From the NCBI GenBank assembly GCA_903925685.1, contig CAIYGI010000213.1, positions 1 to 42,052 on the forward strand: 42,052 nucleotides of DNA. Direction: 5' to 3'. Position numbers and translations under genes: made by a program. This stretch comes from an uncultured bacterium. GTDB lineage: Bacteria; Verrucomicrobiota; Kiritimatiellia; CAIKKV01; CAIYGI01. Positions within the stretch are counted from its first letter, which is position 1. Each line of letters opens with the position of its first letter. The notes beneath the pieces are model-generated. The model saw nothing but the letters and a program-made list of their open reading frames with translations, had not been told where the DNA came from and searched no databases. Shown in pieces: positions 27,911 to 38,058 of the stretch.

Positions 27911-28981
27911 ATGCCTGCGATCAACCAGATTGTGGCGGGATTTACCCGCGGCGACGCGATCAGCCAGGAGGCGCTGGCCCTGCAACGGCTCTTCGCCTCG
28001 TGGGGTTGCGGCGGCGAGATTTTTTGCGAGCGGCGGCGGGTGCTGCCGGAACTGCGCGGCGCGGTGCGCGATCTGGACGAGGCGCAAGCCGTTTGCGGCC
28101 CGGATTCGGTCGCCTTGCTGCATCTTTCCATCGGCTCGCCCTGCAATGCCGCCTTTGCAAAGCTGGCGGCGCGCAAGGCAATCCTCTACCATAACATGAC
28201 GCCGTCGGCCTATTTCAGGGCCGTGCAGCCGGCTACGGCGTCGCTGCTCGAACTGGGACGCCGGCAACTGGCGGCGCTGGCGGGCGCGGCGGAGGTGAAC
28301 ATGGCCGTGAGCCGCTACAATGCCGGCGAACTGGAGGCGGCGGGTTGCCGCGGGGTGGGCGTGGTGCCGCTGGTGGTGGACTGGACGCGCTACGACGTGC
28401 CGCCGGACCGGGCGCTGCTGCGCGAACTCGACGATGGGCGCGTCAATATTCTGTTCGTGGGCCGTGGCGCGCCGAACAAGCGCATTGACGATCTGCTGCA
28501 GGCCGTGGCGACGCTGCGGCACGGCATCGAACCGCGGGCGCGGCTGATTCACGTTGGTTCCTACGCCGGCGCCGAACGTTACCGCATGGTGCTGGAGGCG
28601 CGGGCGCGCGAATTGGGCATGCGCGACAGCCTTTTTCTCGGCGCCGTCCCGCAGGCGTCGCTGAACGCCTGCTATCGCGCGGCGCAGGTTTTCCTCTGCA
28701 TGAGCGAACATGAGGGCTTTTGCATTCCGCTGCTGGAAGCGATGCGTTTCGACCTGCCCGTGGCGGCGCGCGCCTGCGCGGCGGTGCCGGAGACGCTTGA
28801 CGGCGCGGGCGTGCTTTTCGCGGAGGCCGACTATCCCCTGATCGCCGAAACGCTGGCGCGCCTGGCGCAGCCCGGCGAATTGCGCGACGGCGTGCTGGCG
28901 GCGCAGCGCGCGCGCCTGGCGCGCTACCAGGCCCGCGACCTGGGCGCGGAACTGCGCAGGCTGATGGCGCCGATTTTGTGA
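27911..28981 (+). CDS. Glycosyltransferase family 4
   Basis: VNILFVGRGAPNKRIDDLLQAVATL; FLCMSEHEGFCIPLLEAMRFDLPVAARACAAVPETL. Confidence 0.9.
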   Translation: MPAINQIVAGFTRGDAISQEALALQRLFASWGCGGEIFCERRRVLPELRGAVRDLDEAQAVCGPDSVALLHLSIGSPCNAAFAKLAARKAILYHNMTPSAYFRAVQPATASLLELGRRQLAALAGAAEVNMAVSRYNAGELEAAGCRGVGVVPLVVDWTRYDVPPDRALLRELDDGRVNILFVGRGAPNKRIDDLLQAVATLRHGIEPRARLIHVGSYAGAERYRMVLEARARELGMRDSLFLGAVPQASLNACYRAAQVFLCMSEHEGFCIPLLEAMRFDLPVAARACAAVPETLDGAGVLFAEADYPLIAETLARLAQPGELRDGVLAAQRARLARYQARDLGAELRRLMAPIL

Positions 28982-30085
28982 TCAATTGCGGCGGCGGAAG
29001 AGGATCACGCCGATCAACAGCGAGGCGACCACGGGCACCCAGGGAATCAGCCATGGGAGCAAGATTGCGTGTTTGCCCAGGCTTTCGCCGACGATGGTGA
29101 AGAGGTAGAAGATGAAGACCAGCAGCAGGCTCATGCCGATGCCGATCGAGGACTCCTTCCGGTGCGTTGTCGTGCCCAGCGGGATGCCGAGCAGCACAAA
29201 GGCCAGGCAGGATATGGCCAGCACGAGACGCTTGTTGATCTCGACCAGCAGGATGCTGGTCTGCTCCGGGATCTTGTCGGGCGAGACTTCAGGATAGAAC
29301 GCATGCGGATCGGCCGCGGCGTCCAGCAGTTCGCTCATGGTCATATCGCTGCGCCGTTTGGAGTGTTTTGATTCCTTGAGCAGCGTGCTCACGTCCACCG
29401 TCATGGGGTAGTGGTCGAAAAAGCCCGGCCCCTGGATTTCGTCGGAAATCGGGTCCACCCTGACATCGTAGAGGTCGATTTTGAGTTGCGTCTTGTCCGC
29501 CGAGGCAGCGACGACCCCGCGCCGCGCGCGGATGTTGCGCACCTTGCCGTCGTCGCCATACTGATAAATGATCACATCGGAGAAGGCGTCGCGGTGCTTG
29601 GCCCCGAGATAGAAGGTGAAGCCGGGGAAATCGCGGATGAAGCGGCCTTCCTCCAGCAGTTGCATGGGGTTTTCCATGCCAAGGTGGCGCAAGGCGGTCC
29701 GCTGGGCCAACTTGGCGTTCGGGGCCACGTCGTTGTTCAGCAACAGGCAGACCATGGACATCAGGGCGGCGATTACCAGCGGCGGTCTGGCAATCTGCCA
29801 CATGCTGATGCCGCAGGCCTTCATGGCGGTGATCTCGCCGTTGGCCGAAAACTTGCCGAAGGTCAGCAGCGCGGCCGTGAGCAGGCTGACCGGTATCGAA
29901 AAACTGAAGGCCTGCGGCATGCCATAGACGAAAATTTGCAGGATCAAAAAGCCGGAGCCGCCGCCGGCCAGCAGATCGGAGAGGCGGAAAAGCGCCATCA
30001 CGCAAATCACGAAGGTCACGATCAGCAGCGTCAGCAGGAAAGTGACGGCAAAGCTGTTGCGGATGTAGGCTGGCAGGAGGCGCAT
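28982..30085 (-). CDS. LptF/LptG-family LPS export permease (YjgP/YjgQ)
   Basis: N-terminal TM pattern, SFSIPVSLLTAALLTFGKFSANGEITAMKACGIS; C-terminal ILLPWLIPWVPVVASLLIGVILFRR. Confidence 0.9.
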   Translation of the reverse strand: MRLLPAYIRNSFAVTFLLTLLIVTFVICVMALFRLSDLLAGGGSGFLILQIFVYGMPQAFSFSIPVSLLTAALLTFGKFSANGEITAMKACGISMWQIARPPLVIAALMSMVCLLLNNDVAPNAKLAQRTALRHLGMENPMQLLEEGRFIRDFPGFTFYLGAKHRDAFSDVIIYQYGDDGKVRNIRARRGVVAASADKTQLKIDLYDVRVDPISDEIQGPGFFDHYPMTVDVSTLLKESKHSKRRSDMTMSELLDAAADPHAFYPEVSPDKIPEQTSILLVEINKRLVLAISCLAFVLLGIPLGTTTHRKESSIGIGMSLLLVFIFYLFTIVGESLGKHAILLPWLIPWVPVVASLLIGVILFRRRN

Positions 30086-30347
30086 GTCGGAATGATGCCA
30101 ATTCCCGAGCTGAAATCCAAGCCGGAAGGTGAACCCCGAAACCTCGCCTAACGTCGTTCCGGCGTTTCATCCACGAGTATTTCGCCCTGCGCCCACGCGG
30201 CGCCAGGGGCCTGCCGCCAGAAAATGTTCCTGTCAATCTATAACGTTCCTTGGGCGACGGACGCCGTCGCCGTGTTGGCATGCGGATGATTGATCCCCAG
30301 CCAGCTTGGAACCGGATATCATCGCTGAACGTTCGGCAACGGCTGGA

Positions 30348-31430
30348 TCATGCGCGAGAGCGGATACGCACTTCGCGGCCGGACTTGGACGACGCATAGA
30401 TGGCGTCAATGATCTGCATCATCTTCACTGCCTCTTCCGGCGGCGCCAGCGGCTCCTTGTTCTGCCGGATGCAATCGATGAAATGCCGCGTTTCGTTCTC
30501 GCCCCAGCCGGTGGTGTTTTTAACCTGCGGCGTCACGTCCACCAATGCGCCGGCCGCCTCCGAGAACATCTTCAGGCTGCCGTCATGCAGGCGCAGCCCG
30601 CCGCGCGAACCCAGCAGTTCCAGGTATGACATGTCCTTCTCCACGTACGAGCCCCAACTGAACTCGAACGCCACCGACACGCCCGTCTCGAGCTTCACGA
30701 AGCCGGCGGCGAAATCCTCGACGTCATGCTTGCCGGCGGCCTTGTCCCGGCCCATCATCACGCTCTTCATGTGCTTGTCGGCCTTGGACGGATGCGCCAG
30801 CTTGTCATAGCAGGCGCCGCTCACCGCCACCGGCGCGGGAAATCCCAGCAGGTGCAGTGTCAGATCGAAGAAATGGACGCCGAGGTCAATCAGCGGTCCG
30901 CCGCCCGACAGATTCTTGTCCGCAAACCAGGTGCCGTACATGTTGCAGCCGAGCCGGCGCCGCCAACCGCAGCGGGCGTGATAGATTTCGCCGAGATGCC
31001 CTTCCTCCACATACCGCCGGGCGTACTGCGAAGCCTCCGTGAAGCGGTTGTTCAGAGCCACCATCACCTTGCGGCGCGCCCGGTTCTTGGCGTTCACGAT
31101 CGCCTGCGCCTCGCGAGCGTTCATGGCAATGGGTTTTTCGATGTGGACGTGCTTGCCGGCTTTTAACGCGGCAATCGCGATGGGCGCATGCATGACGTTT
31201 GGCGTCGCGATCGACACCAGATCGATCGTGGGATCCGCCAGCAGTTCCATGTAGCTGGAACAGACCTTGGGAATCTGGTGCCGCTCCGCCACCGCTTTGG
31301 CCCTGCCCGGGTCCACGTCGAACACCGCCGCCAGTTCAACGTCATTTGGAAACCGCTTGTACGAAGCCAGATGCTTATTCTCACCGCACCCGCCACACCC
31401 GATCAGACCATACCGCAGTTTTTTTGTCAT
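30348..31430 (-). CDS. Gfo/Idh/MocA-family oxidoreductase
   Basis: LRYGLIGCGGCGENKHLASYKRFPNDVELAAVFDVD; HVHIEKPIAMNAREAQAIV. Confidence 0.94.
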   Translation of the reverse strand: MTKKLRYGLIGCGGCGENKHLASYKRFPNDVELAAVFDVDPGRAKAVAERHQIPKVCSSYMELLADPTIDLVSIATPNVMHAPIAIAALKAGKHVHIEKPIAMNAREAQAIVNAKNRARRKVMVALNNRFTEASQYARRYVEEGHLGEIYHARCGWRRRLGCNMYGTWFADKNLSGGGPLIDLGVHFFDLTLHLLGFPAPVAVSGACYDKLAHPSKADKHMKSVMMGRDKAAGKHDVEDFAAGFVKLETGVSVAFEFSWGSYVEKDMSYLELLGSRGGLRLHDGSLKMFSEAAGALVDVTPQVKNTTGWGENETRHFIDCIRQNKEPLAPPEEAVKMMQIIDAIYASSKSGREVRIRSRA

Positions 31431-31684
31431 TTGTTCTTTCGTTTCTTGTGGGGTTTAAAAAATCGCCATTTCAAACTCTTTCAGCCGCTTTAGTCAGCGG
31501 ATCAATTTCTCCACCGCCGGCGCCAATCATTACCACCAGTTCCCACTCGAACAAAGGGTGGCTGAGGCTGAAACTATCACATGGACCCGCTTCTAGCCAC
31601 GGCTCATGCTGCGAACTTTCGCGAACTGGCATACAGTTTGTGCTTTCCGCGCCTTTTCGGCCGGTCTGGTTTTCGACGCCGTTA

Positions 31685-32437
31685 CTAGAGATCCGGGCGG
31701 CTGGCACAGAAGCCGAGGGTCAGGCCGCCGTCGGCGGTGATGCTGGCGCCGGTGAGGTAGTCGCATTCATTCGAACTGAGAAAGGCCACGAGGCGGGCGA
31801 TCTCCTCTGGCGATCCGACGCGTCCGGCGGGGATGGCGGAGGTGATCTTATCCTGCCGGTCGCCGGGGGTCAGTTCCGTGTCAATGGCGCCGGCCACGAC
31901 GGAGTTGACCTGGATATTGAATGGCGCAAGTTCCAGGGCCATGCTGCGCGTAAGGGTTTCGAGCCCGCCCTTGGCGCTGCTGTAGTGGGGGTAGTTGCGG
32001 CGCGGGGCATAGGCATGGACCGAGCTGATGTTGATGATCTTGCCGCCGCGTCCGCCCTGCTGCATCAGACGCGCGGCCTGCTGGGCGAGGAGAAATGGGG
32101 CCTTCAGGTTCACATCCAGGACACGGTCCCAGTCCGCCTCCGGCAGGTCGCAGAAGGCGCCCGGGCTCTGGGTGGCGGCGTTGTTGACCAGGATGTCGAG
32201 GCGGTCCAAGTCGGAGAAAAGCGCGCGGATGGCGGCGCCGTCGGCGAGCTCGGCGATCTTGCTGATGGAGGCAGGGGAGATCGCCCGGACCTCTGCCAGT
32301 GCGGCTTGCAGCGCGTCGGAGTTGCGCGAACCATGGACGATCACGCGGCAGCCGCGCGCCGCGAGCGTCAGCGCAATGGATTTGCCGATGCCGCGGCTGG
32401 ATCCTGTCACCAGCGCCACCCTGCCGTTCAGATTCAT
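31685..32437 (-). CDS. SDR-family oxidoreductase
   Basis: GRVALVTGSSRGIGKSIAL; ISSVHAYAPRRNYPHYSSAKGGLE (S-Y-K). Confidence 0.94.
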   Translation of the reverse strand: MNLNGRVALVTGSSRGIGKSIALTLAARGCRVIVHGSRNSDALQAALAEVRAISPASISKIAELADGAAIRALFSDLDRLDILVNNAATQSPGAFCDLPEADWDRVLDVNLKAPFLLAQQAARLMQQGGRGGKIINISSVHAYAPRRNYPHYSSAKGGLETLTRSMALELAPFNIQVNSVVAGAIDTELTPGDRQDKITSAIPAGRVGSPEEIARLVAFLSSNECDYLTGASITADGGLTLGFCASRPDL

Positions 32438-32450
32438 GCTGGGCCACCTT

Positions 32451-33536
32451 TCATGACTGGCAGTCGAGGATGATCTTGATCGCCCCGGTCTTTTCCTTGT
32501 TGCAGGCCACGGAAAAGGCCTCCAGCGCCTTTGAGAGCGGGAAGCGGTGGCTGATGAGCGGATCCACCAGAATGGCGTTTTGGGCCACCAGTTCGATCAC
32601 GCGGGGGAAGTCGGTGTACATGGCGTTGGAGGAGGTGCGGATGGCGCGTTCGCCGCTCAGCAGGAGGGCTGGTATGCGAAGCTCCTCCTCCTTGTTGGCC
32701 ATCAACACCAGCATGCCGCCCTTCTTCAGAATTTTTAAGGACGCAATGATACTGTCATTGGAGCCCACGGTGTTGAATACGATGTTCACGCCCTGGCGGC
32801 TGGTCTTTTCCATGACCAGGTCGTGCAGGCTGGCCTTGGAGTCATGCAGGTTCAGGGGGAAGTCGACGCCGATCTTCCGGGCCGCCTCGATGTTCTCGCG
32901 GGCGATGTCGGTGATGAAGGTCTGTCTGGCGCCATAGAGGCGGGAAAACTGGGCGATCAGCAGGCCGATGGGGCCGGCGCCGAGGATGGCGACGGTATCG
33001 AGCAGGGTGGGGCGGCCGACCTCGGTGGCGTGCAGGGCGGCGATGAGTGGGTCGAAAAATGTGGCCTGGTCGTCGGTGACGGATGCCGGCAGTTCATAGA
33101 CCTGGCTGGCAAAGGCCGGACAGAACTCGGCCATGCCGCCTGGGTAGAACTCCATCTGGCCCCACCCCTGGCCATGCCCCAGGTGCTTGGTGAAGTCGCA
33201 GAGGTTCTCTTTGCCGCTGCGGCAGTAGGCGCAACGGCCGCAGGTGAGGAAGGTGTTCACGCCCACGCGTTTGCCGACCAGGTTGGCGTTATCCGGATCA
33301 AATGCTTCGACCACGGTGCCGACAAACTCATGCCCCAGAATGATGTTCGGCGGGTTGGGCGCCTCCTGGCCGAGTGTCTGTTTGGCCCAGGGGTTTTCGC
33401 CGTGGAAGTAGCGGATGTCGCTGCCGCAGATGCCGCAGCGATGCACGCGGATCAGGACCTGGCCGGAACTCAGTTTGGGACGCGGCACGTCCATCACTTC
33501 CAGTTTTTCCGGCGCACGCAGGACCAGGGCTTTCAT
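32451..33536 (-). CDS. Zinc-dependent alcohol dehydrogenase
   Basis: Start MKALVLRAPEKLEVMDVPRPKLSSGQVLIRVHRCGICGSDIRYFHG at 33536; GHEFVGTVVEAF; CGRCAYCRSGKENLC. Confidence 0.93.
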   Translation of the reverse strand: MKALVLRAPEKLEVMDVPRPKLSSGQVLIRVHRCGICGSDIRYFHGENPWAKQTLGQEAPNPPNIILGHEFVGTVVEAFDPDNANLVGKRVGVNTFLTCGRCAYCRSGKENLCDFTKHLGHGQGWGQMEFYPGGMAEFCPAFASQVYELPASVTDDQATFFDPLIAALHATEVGRPTLLDTVAILGAGPIGLLIAQFSRLYGARQTFITDIARENIEAARKIGVDFPLNLHDSKASLHDLVMEKTSRQGVNIVFNTVGSNDSIIASLKILKKGGMLVLMANKEEELRIPALLLSGERAIRTSSNAMYTDFPRVIELVAQNAILVDPLISHRFPLSKALEAFSVACNKEKTGAIKIILDCQS

Positions 33537-33577
33537 GGTGGCCAAGTCTTTCGCATTAAATTGACAGGGAATCGCTT

Positions 33578-34366
33578 TCAGGACACCACTGGCGCGGACC
33601 CGCAGGAACCGGTGGAAAACGTCATATCGACCGTGCGTGGCGGAATGGCCTCGAACGCCTTGGTGTTCGGGCAATTGTCCGCCTTGATCAAGCGCGGGGT
33701 CGCCCAGCGGGCGGCATTGGCCAGGATGCGCTGGATCTCCGGGTTGTAATAGATCGGGTAGGTCTCGTGGCCTGGGCGGAAATAGAAGACCCTGCCATGC
33801 CCGCGCCGCCAGCAGCAACCGCTGCGGAACACCTCGCCGCCTTCGAACCAGGAGATGAAGACGAGTTCGTCGGGCGTGGGGATGTCGAAGCGTTCTCCAT
33901 ACATCTCCGTGTTGGGCAACTCGACGTATTCACCCAGCCCCTCGGCGATCGGGTGCGACGGCTCGATGACCCACAGGCGCTCCTTCTCCGCGACTTCGCG
34001 CCACTTGAGCGAGCAGTTCGTGCCCATCAGCGCGCGAAAAATTTTCGAGAAGTGGCCGGAGTGCAGCACGATCAGGCCCATCCCTTCGAGCACGCGCTTC
34101 TGGACCCGCTGGACGATCGCGTCCTGCACGTCGGCATGCGCCATATGTCCCCACCAGGTCAGCACGTCGGTCTGATCGAGCACGGCCTCGGTCAACCCAT
34201 GCTCCGGCTCGTCCAGCGTCGCCGTGCGCACGGTGAACCCGCCCGCGGCCTCCAGCCCCTTGGCGATGACCGTGTGCATGCCCAAGGGGTAAACCTTGCG
34301 GACCGTGGCATTCGTTTTTTCATGGCGGCCTTCATTCCAGACGGTGACCCGGATCGGCTTGGACAT
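33578..34366 (-). CDS. ThuA domain-containing protein
   Basis: [13 protein letters not shown]..., [63 protein letters not shown]. Confidence 0.9.
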   Translation of the reverse strand: MSKPIRVTVWNEGRHEKTNATVRKVYPLGMHTVIAKGLEAAGGFTVRTATLDEPEHGLTEAVLDQTDVLTWWGHMAHADVQDAIVQRVQKRVLEGMGLIVLHSGHFSKIFRALMGTNCSLKWREVAEKERLWVIEPSHPIAEGLGEYVELPNTEMYGERFDIPTPDELVFISWFEGGEVFRSGCCWRRGHGRVFYFRPGHETYPIYYNPEIQRILANAARWATPRLIKADNCPNTKAFEAIPPRTVDMTFSTGSCGSAPVVS

Positions 34367-34572
34367 ATCTTATCTCCTTTGGTGAACGGCCGGCACGGTC
34401 CTGTGCCCGCTGCCCGTTAAGTTAAGCCACAAATGGTCTTTGAAGCAAGAGAGTATCCATAAAATCCCTCTAGCTACAATAAAAGGCGGGCTGGTTCGTT
34501 TAACCTACTATCCGGACATCTACGATGTCGATGGACAAAGGAGCGAACAACGTTCAGGAAAGGATGGTTAGG

Positions 34573-34944
34573 ATGAAACGATTGGGAATGGTTTTGCTGG
34601 GAGTAGTCGCCGCCGCCTCGCTGGCTTCGTCGGTTTTGGCCGAAGATGCCCAACCCAAGAAGGGCGATCACGAGGGACGGTTCATGGAGAGATTCAAAAA
34701 GGCCGACACGAATGGCGATGGAAAACTGTCGCTGGACGAGTTCAAGGCCGCCTTCCCCAAGGCCAATGACAAGAAGTTCGCGAAAGCCGACACCAATAAC
34801 GACGGTTTTCTGACGCCGGACGAACTCAAGGCGGCGCGTCAGGACGGTCCTGGCCGGGCGCGCGACAAGAAGCCGACCGACAAACCGGCCGACAAACCGG
34901 CCGACAAACCCGCCGACAAACCCGCCGACAAACCGGCCCAATAA
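34573..34944 (+). CDS. Secreted EF-hand protein with DKPA repeat tail
   Basis: Signal peptide MKRLGMVLLGVVAAASLASSVLA; EF-hand loops DTNGDGKLSLDE and DTNNDGFLTPDE; (DKPA)n C-terminus. Confidence 0.85.
   Translation: MKRLGMVLLGVVAAASLASSVLAEDAQPKKGDHEGRFMERFKKADTNGDGKLSLDEFKAAFPKANDKKFAKADTNNDGFLTPDELKAARQDGPGRARDKKPTDKPADKPADKPADKPADKPAQ
34874..34940 (+). repeat. 12-bp-period tandem repeat encoding DKPA
   Basis: gacaaaccggccgacaaaccggccgacaaacccgcc... Confidence 0.85.
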
Positions 34945-35061
34945 AAGCCGGCAGCGACGGAAACGACGGCCCTGTCAGCGAACCTGACGGGGCCGCTTTG
35001 TTTGAACCCAGCCGAATTCCCGGCCTTGACCCGGCCGCCACTGTTTTGCCACACTCTCTCC

Positions 35062-35259
35062 ATGAAAAACATACTTCGCTTGATCACGGCGGGCGCGTTC
35101 TGCGCGGCCGCCGGCTGTGTGCATGTGAAAATGGATCCCATCCACATCACGATGGACGTGAACGTGAAGGTGGACAAGGAACTTGATTCGTTCTTCGGCG
35201 ATCTGGACGCGAAGACCGCGCCCGGCAACGCCCCCGTATCCAAATCCACCGAGAAATGA
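35062..35259 (+). CDS. ynbE: YnbE-like lipoprotein
   Basis: Lipobox AAGC; KMDPIHITMDVNVKVDKELDSFF; immediately followed by YdbL- and YdbH-like genes. Confidence 0.75.
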   Translation: MKNILRLITAGAFCAAAGCVHVKMDPIHITMDVNVKVDKELDSFFGDLDAKTAPGNAPVSKSTEK

Positions 35260-35267
35260 AGGCGACA

Positions 35268-35627
35268 ATGAAACGATATCGTGTCATGACGATGCTGGTC
35301 CTGATGCTGGCTGGCGCGCTCCTGGCGGTAGTTCCGGCGGCGCGCGCCGCCGATACCAAGGCGGAGCTGAAGGCTCGAATGGCGCAGCGTTTGCCGCAGT
35401 TGAATGCGCTCAAGGCGCGGGGCGTTGTCAGCGAAAACGACGCGGGACTGCTCACGGCGGCGGGGACGGCCACGGACGCGGACAAGGCCGTGGTTGAAAC
35501 CGAAAACAAGGACCGGCGGGCGGTTTACGCCGCCATCGCCGCCAAGAACGGCGCCACGCCGGAAGCGGTCGGCGCCCGCCGCGCCAGAAAGATTGCGGAG
35601 TCCGCGGTCTCAGGCAACAAGAAGTGA
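35268..35627 (+). CDS. ydbL: YdbL-like (DUF1318) periplasmic protein
   Basis: Signal peptide; GVVSENDAGLLTA...AVVETENKDRRAVYAAIAAKNGATPEAVGARRARKI. Confidence 0.82.
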   Translation: MKRYRVMTMLVLMLAGALLAVVPAARAADTKAELKARMAQRLPQLNALKARGVVSENDAGLLTAAGTATDADKAVVETENKDRRAVYAAIAAKNGATPEAVGARRARKIAESAVSGNKK

Positions 35628-38047
35628 AGCGTCCGCGGACATGGCTCCGCGTCTGCGTCGGACTGCTGCTGGCGGCGGGCATCGGCCTGGCCTTGCTTTG
35701 GATGGCCGCGCCACGACTGGCCGAGCGCTTGATCCAGCGAAAACTCGTCCGCCTCGGGGTGCCCGTCGAGAACCTGCATCTGCGCTCGGTCACGCCCTGG
35801 ATGCTTGAACTTGAACCGCTGCGCCTGGGCGCGGACCCCGATGCGCCAACCCTGGGCGCGTTGCGCGTGACCTACGTTCCACGTGAACTTTTACGCGCCA
35901 AACTGCGCGCGGTTGTGCTCGACGGACTGCAGTTCGTGATCCGCCGCTCCAAGTCCGGCGCCTGGGAGGTTGCCGGCGCGGACAGGATTCTCCTGAGGCG
36001 CGCGGATTCCTCAACCGCGGCGCAAAGCCGCTCCTTCAAACAGATCATGGACTTGATCCCGGATCGCGTCGCCGTGCAGGCGATTACCGTGATCGCGGAA
36101 ACGGAAAACGGAAGATCGGCGTTTCAGATGGAGTTGAACGCCGAACGGCGCGATGACAAATTCGATTTGCGCGTGACCGCCAGCGGGGACGGCAAAAAGG
36201 CGGCGTTTGCGACGGTTGTGGAGGCGAAGCCGGAGCTGCTTTCATGCATTGGGAAACTCAGTTCCTTGAATATCCGGGGGCTGGAATTGGGTGAAATACC
36301 GTTGCAGATCACGGCGGACCGTAAAGCCATGCGTGTCGAGGCCTCGGTAAAGCCGCCGGGCAGTGCGCTGGCCGCAAAGCTCGCGTTATCTGTAAGTCTT
36401 GAGAGCAAGACTTTCACAGGTTCCGCCACGTTGCCGCCCGCGCTGGTGGCGGAAAGCGATCCGGCGCTGGCGCCTTTCCTGCCGGCATCGCTTAAGGGCG
36501 CGCTCTTCTCCGGCACGCTGGGCGGCCGGGCGGACGCGGTCTGGATAGCCGGGAGTGCGCCGAAGTGCATGGCGGAGGCGACGCTGGCCGACGGCAAGTT
36601 CGCGAAAGATGGCTGGACGGCAGGGATAACCAACGCCGTGGCGCGCGCAGGCGTTGCGCCTGGGGAGCAAGACCGTGGCAACGCCTATTTCCTGGAGCTG
36701 GAGTTGCGCGGAATTGCCGCCTGCCTGCCGGACGGCAGTCTGCTGAATGCGGCGCTGATTCAATGCCCCCTGCGCGGTTCAGCCAAAGCAGGATTCGAGG
36801 CGCAGTGCACGCTCCGTAATGCCAGTTTGCGGATTCCGCGTGCGGAACTGGTGGCCGAAGGGCTGGATGCGGATCTGGCCTTTGCCTGGTCGAAAGAGGA
36901 TGGTCTGCGGAGCGTGCTGTTCCCGCGGAAAACGGAGCCAGGCCGGATTCGTTCGGTGAATATCCGGGGTCTGGAATTGGGCGAGATACCGTTGCAGATC
37001 GCGGCGGACGGGAAAGATCTGCGAGTCGAGGCCGCGATAAAACCGCCGGGCAGCGCGCTGGCCGCAACGCTCGCGCTATCCGTGAATTTTGAGAGCAAGG
37101 CCTTCGCGGGCTCCGCCACGCTGCCGCCAGCGCTGGTGGCGGAAAGCGATCCGGCGCTGGCGCCTTTCCTGCCGGCGTCGCTTAAGGGCGCGCGCTTCTC
37201 CGGCACGGTGGGCGGGCGTGCGGAGGCAACCTGGAAATCCGGCGCTGAACCGAAGGGCGCGGCGGAGGTGACGCTGGCCGGCGGTAAATTTGCGACGGCG
37301 GACGGCAAGTTCGACGTGCAGGGATTGGAATGCGGGCTGAAACTGGAAAGTCTGGCGCCCCTGCGCAGCTTCCCGTCTCAAAAGCTGAAACTTGCCCTGG
37401 CGCATGCGGCCGGCACGACGCTGACCGATGGAAAATTCACCTTCCGGCTCGATCCGCCCGACATCATCTTCGTTGAGCACGGCAGTTTCGTCTGGTGCGG
37501 CGGCAAACTCAGCTGCGCGGCCGCGCGGATCACCGGCGGCAAGCCGGACGGCATGGTGATCTTGCGCGCGGAACAGGTGGACGCCGGCCAATTGACGGGG
37601 ATGATGAAGAAGGACTTCGGCGGGCATGCCGAAGGCTGGCTCACGGGGCGCGTGCCGCTGATCTTCGGGAAGGACGGCGTGCGGCTCGGGAATGTGCATC
37701 TGATCGGCGACCCGGAAAAGCCCGGCATCCTCCAACTCGACCCGGAAAAATGGCCCGGCAACCAGGTGGACACACTCGGGGTCAGCCCCGCCGTCAAGAA
37801 AGCCATGAAGCAGACACTCCGGAACATGAGTCTGACCCTGCTGCGCCTCGACGCGCTGCCAAAGACCGACAAGACTTCGACCCGCCTGTGCCTGCGCATT
37901 GCCGGCACGCCGCGGGAGGACACCGACCTGCCGCCTGTAGATCTCACGCTCAATCTGAACATCGAGGATCGACAAAACCTGTTGTGGAATCTTATGAACC
38001 AATCCAACCAAGAGAAAAAACCGGGGGCGGACGCCGACTCCTGGTAA
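35624..38047 (+). CDS. ydbH: YdbH-like AsmA/TamB-class envelope protein
   Basis: 807 aa; single N-terminal TM, long beta-rich repeats, C-terminal domain typical of YdbH ([27 protein letters not shown]); operonic with YnbE/YdbL. Confidence 0.82.
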   Translation: MKRPRTWLRVCVGLLLAAGIGLALLWMAAPRLAERLIQRKLVRLGVPVENLHLRSVTPWMLELEPLRLGADPDAPTLGALRVTYVPRELLRAKLRAVVLDGLQFVIRRSKSGAWEVAGADRILLRRADSSTAAQSRSFKQIMDLIPDRVAVQAITVIAETENGRSAFQMELNAERRDDKFDLRVTASGDGKKAAFATVVEAKPELLSCIGKLSSLNIRGLELGEIPLQITADRKAMRVEASVKPPGSALAAKLALSVSLESKTFTGSATLPPALVAESDPALAPFLPASLKGALFSGTLGGRADAVWIAGSAPKCMAEATLADGKFAKDGWTAGITNAVARAGVAPGEQDRGNAYFLELELRGIAACLPDGSLLNAALIQCPLRGSAKAGFEAQCTLRNASLRIPRAELVAEGLDADLAFAWSKEDGLRSVLFPRKTEPGRIRSVNIRGLELGEIPLQIAADGKDLRVEAAIKPPGSALAATLALSVNFESKAFAGSATLPPALVAESDPALAPFLPASLKGARFSGTVGGRAEATWKSGAEPKGAAEVTLAGGKFATADGKFDVQGLECGLKLESLAPLRSFPSQKLKLALAHAAGTTLTDGKFTFRLDPPDIIFVEHGSFVWCGGKLSCAAARITGGKPDGMVILRAEQVDAGQLTGMMKKDFGGHAEGWLTGRVPLIFGKDGVRLGNVHLIGDPEKPGILQLDPEKWPGNQVDTLGVSPAVKKAMKQTLRNMSLTLLRLDALPKTDKTSTRLCLRIAGTPREDTDLPPVDLTLNLNIEDRQNLLWNLMNQSNQEKKPGADADSW
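36268..36600 (+). repeat. Internal duplication, copy 1 (offset 690 bp)
   Basis: [14 protein letters not shown]...[27 protein letters not shown] nearly identical at DNA level to 36958-37290. Confidence 0.9.
36958..37290 (+). repeat. Internal duplication, copy 2
   Basis: See copy 1. Confidence 0.9.
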
Positions 38048-38058
38048 AGGGAACTACA

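Noticed and set aside
31471-31707. Minus-strand ORF ...SFSLSHPLFEWELVVMIGAGGGEIDPLTKAAERV in the gap between SDR and Gfo/Idh genes
   Set aside because: May be a gene remnant but too short and without a recognised family
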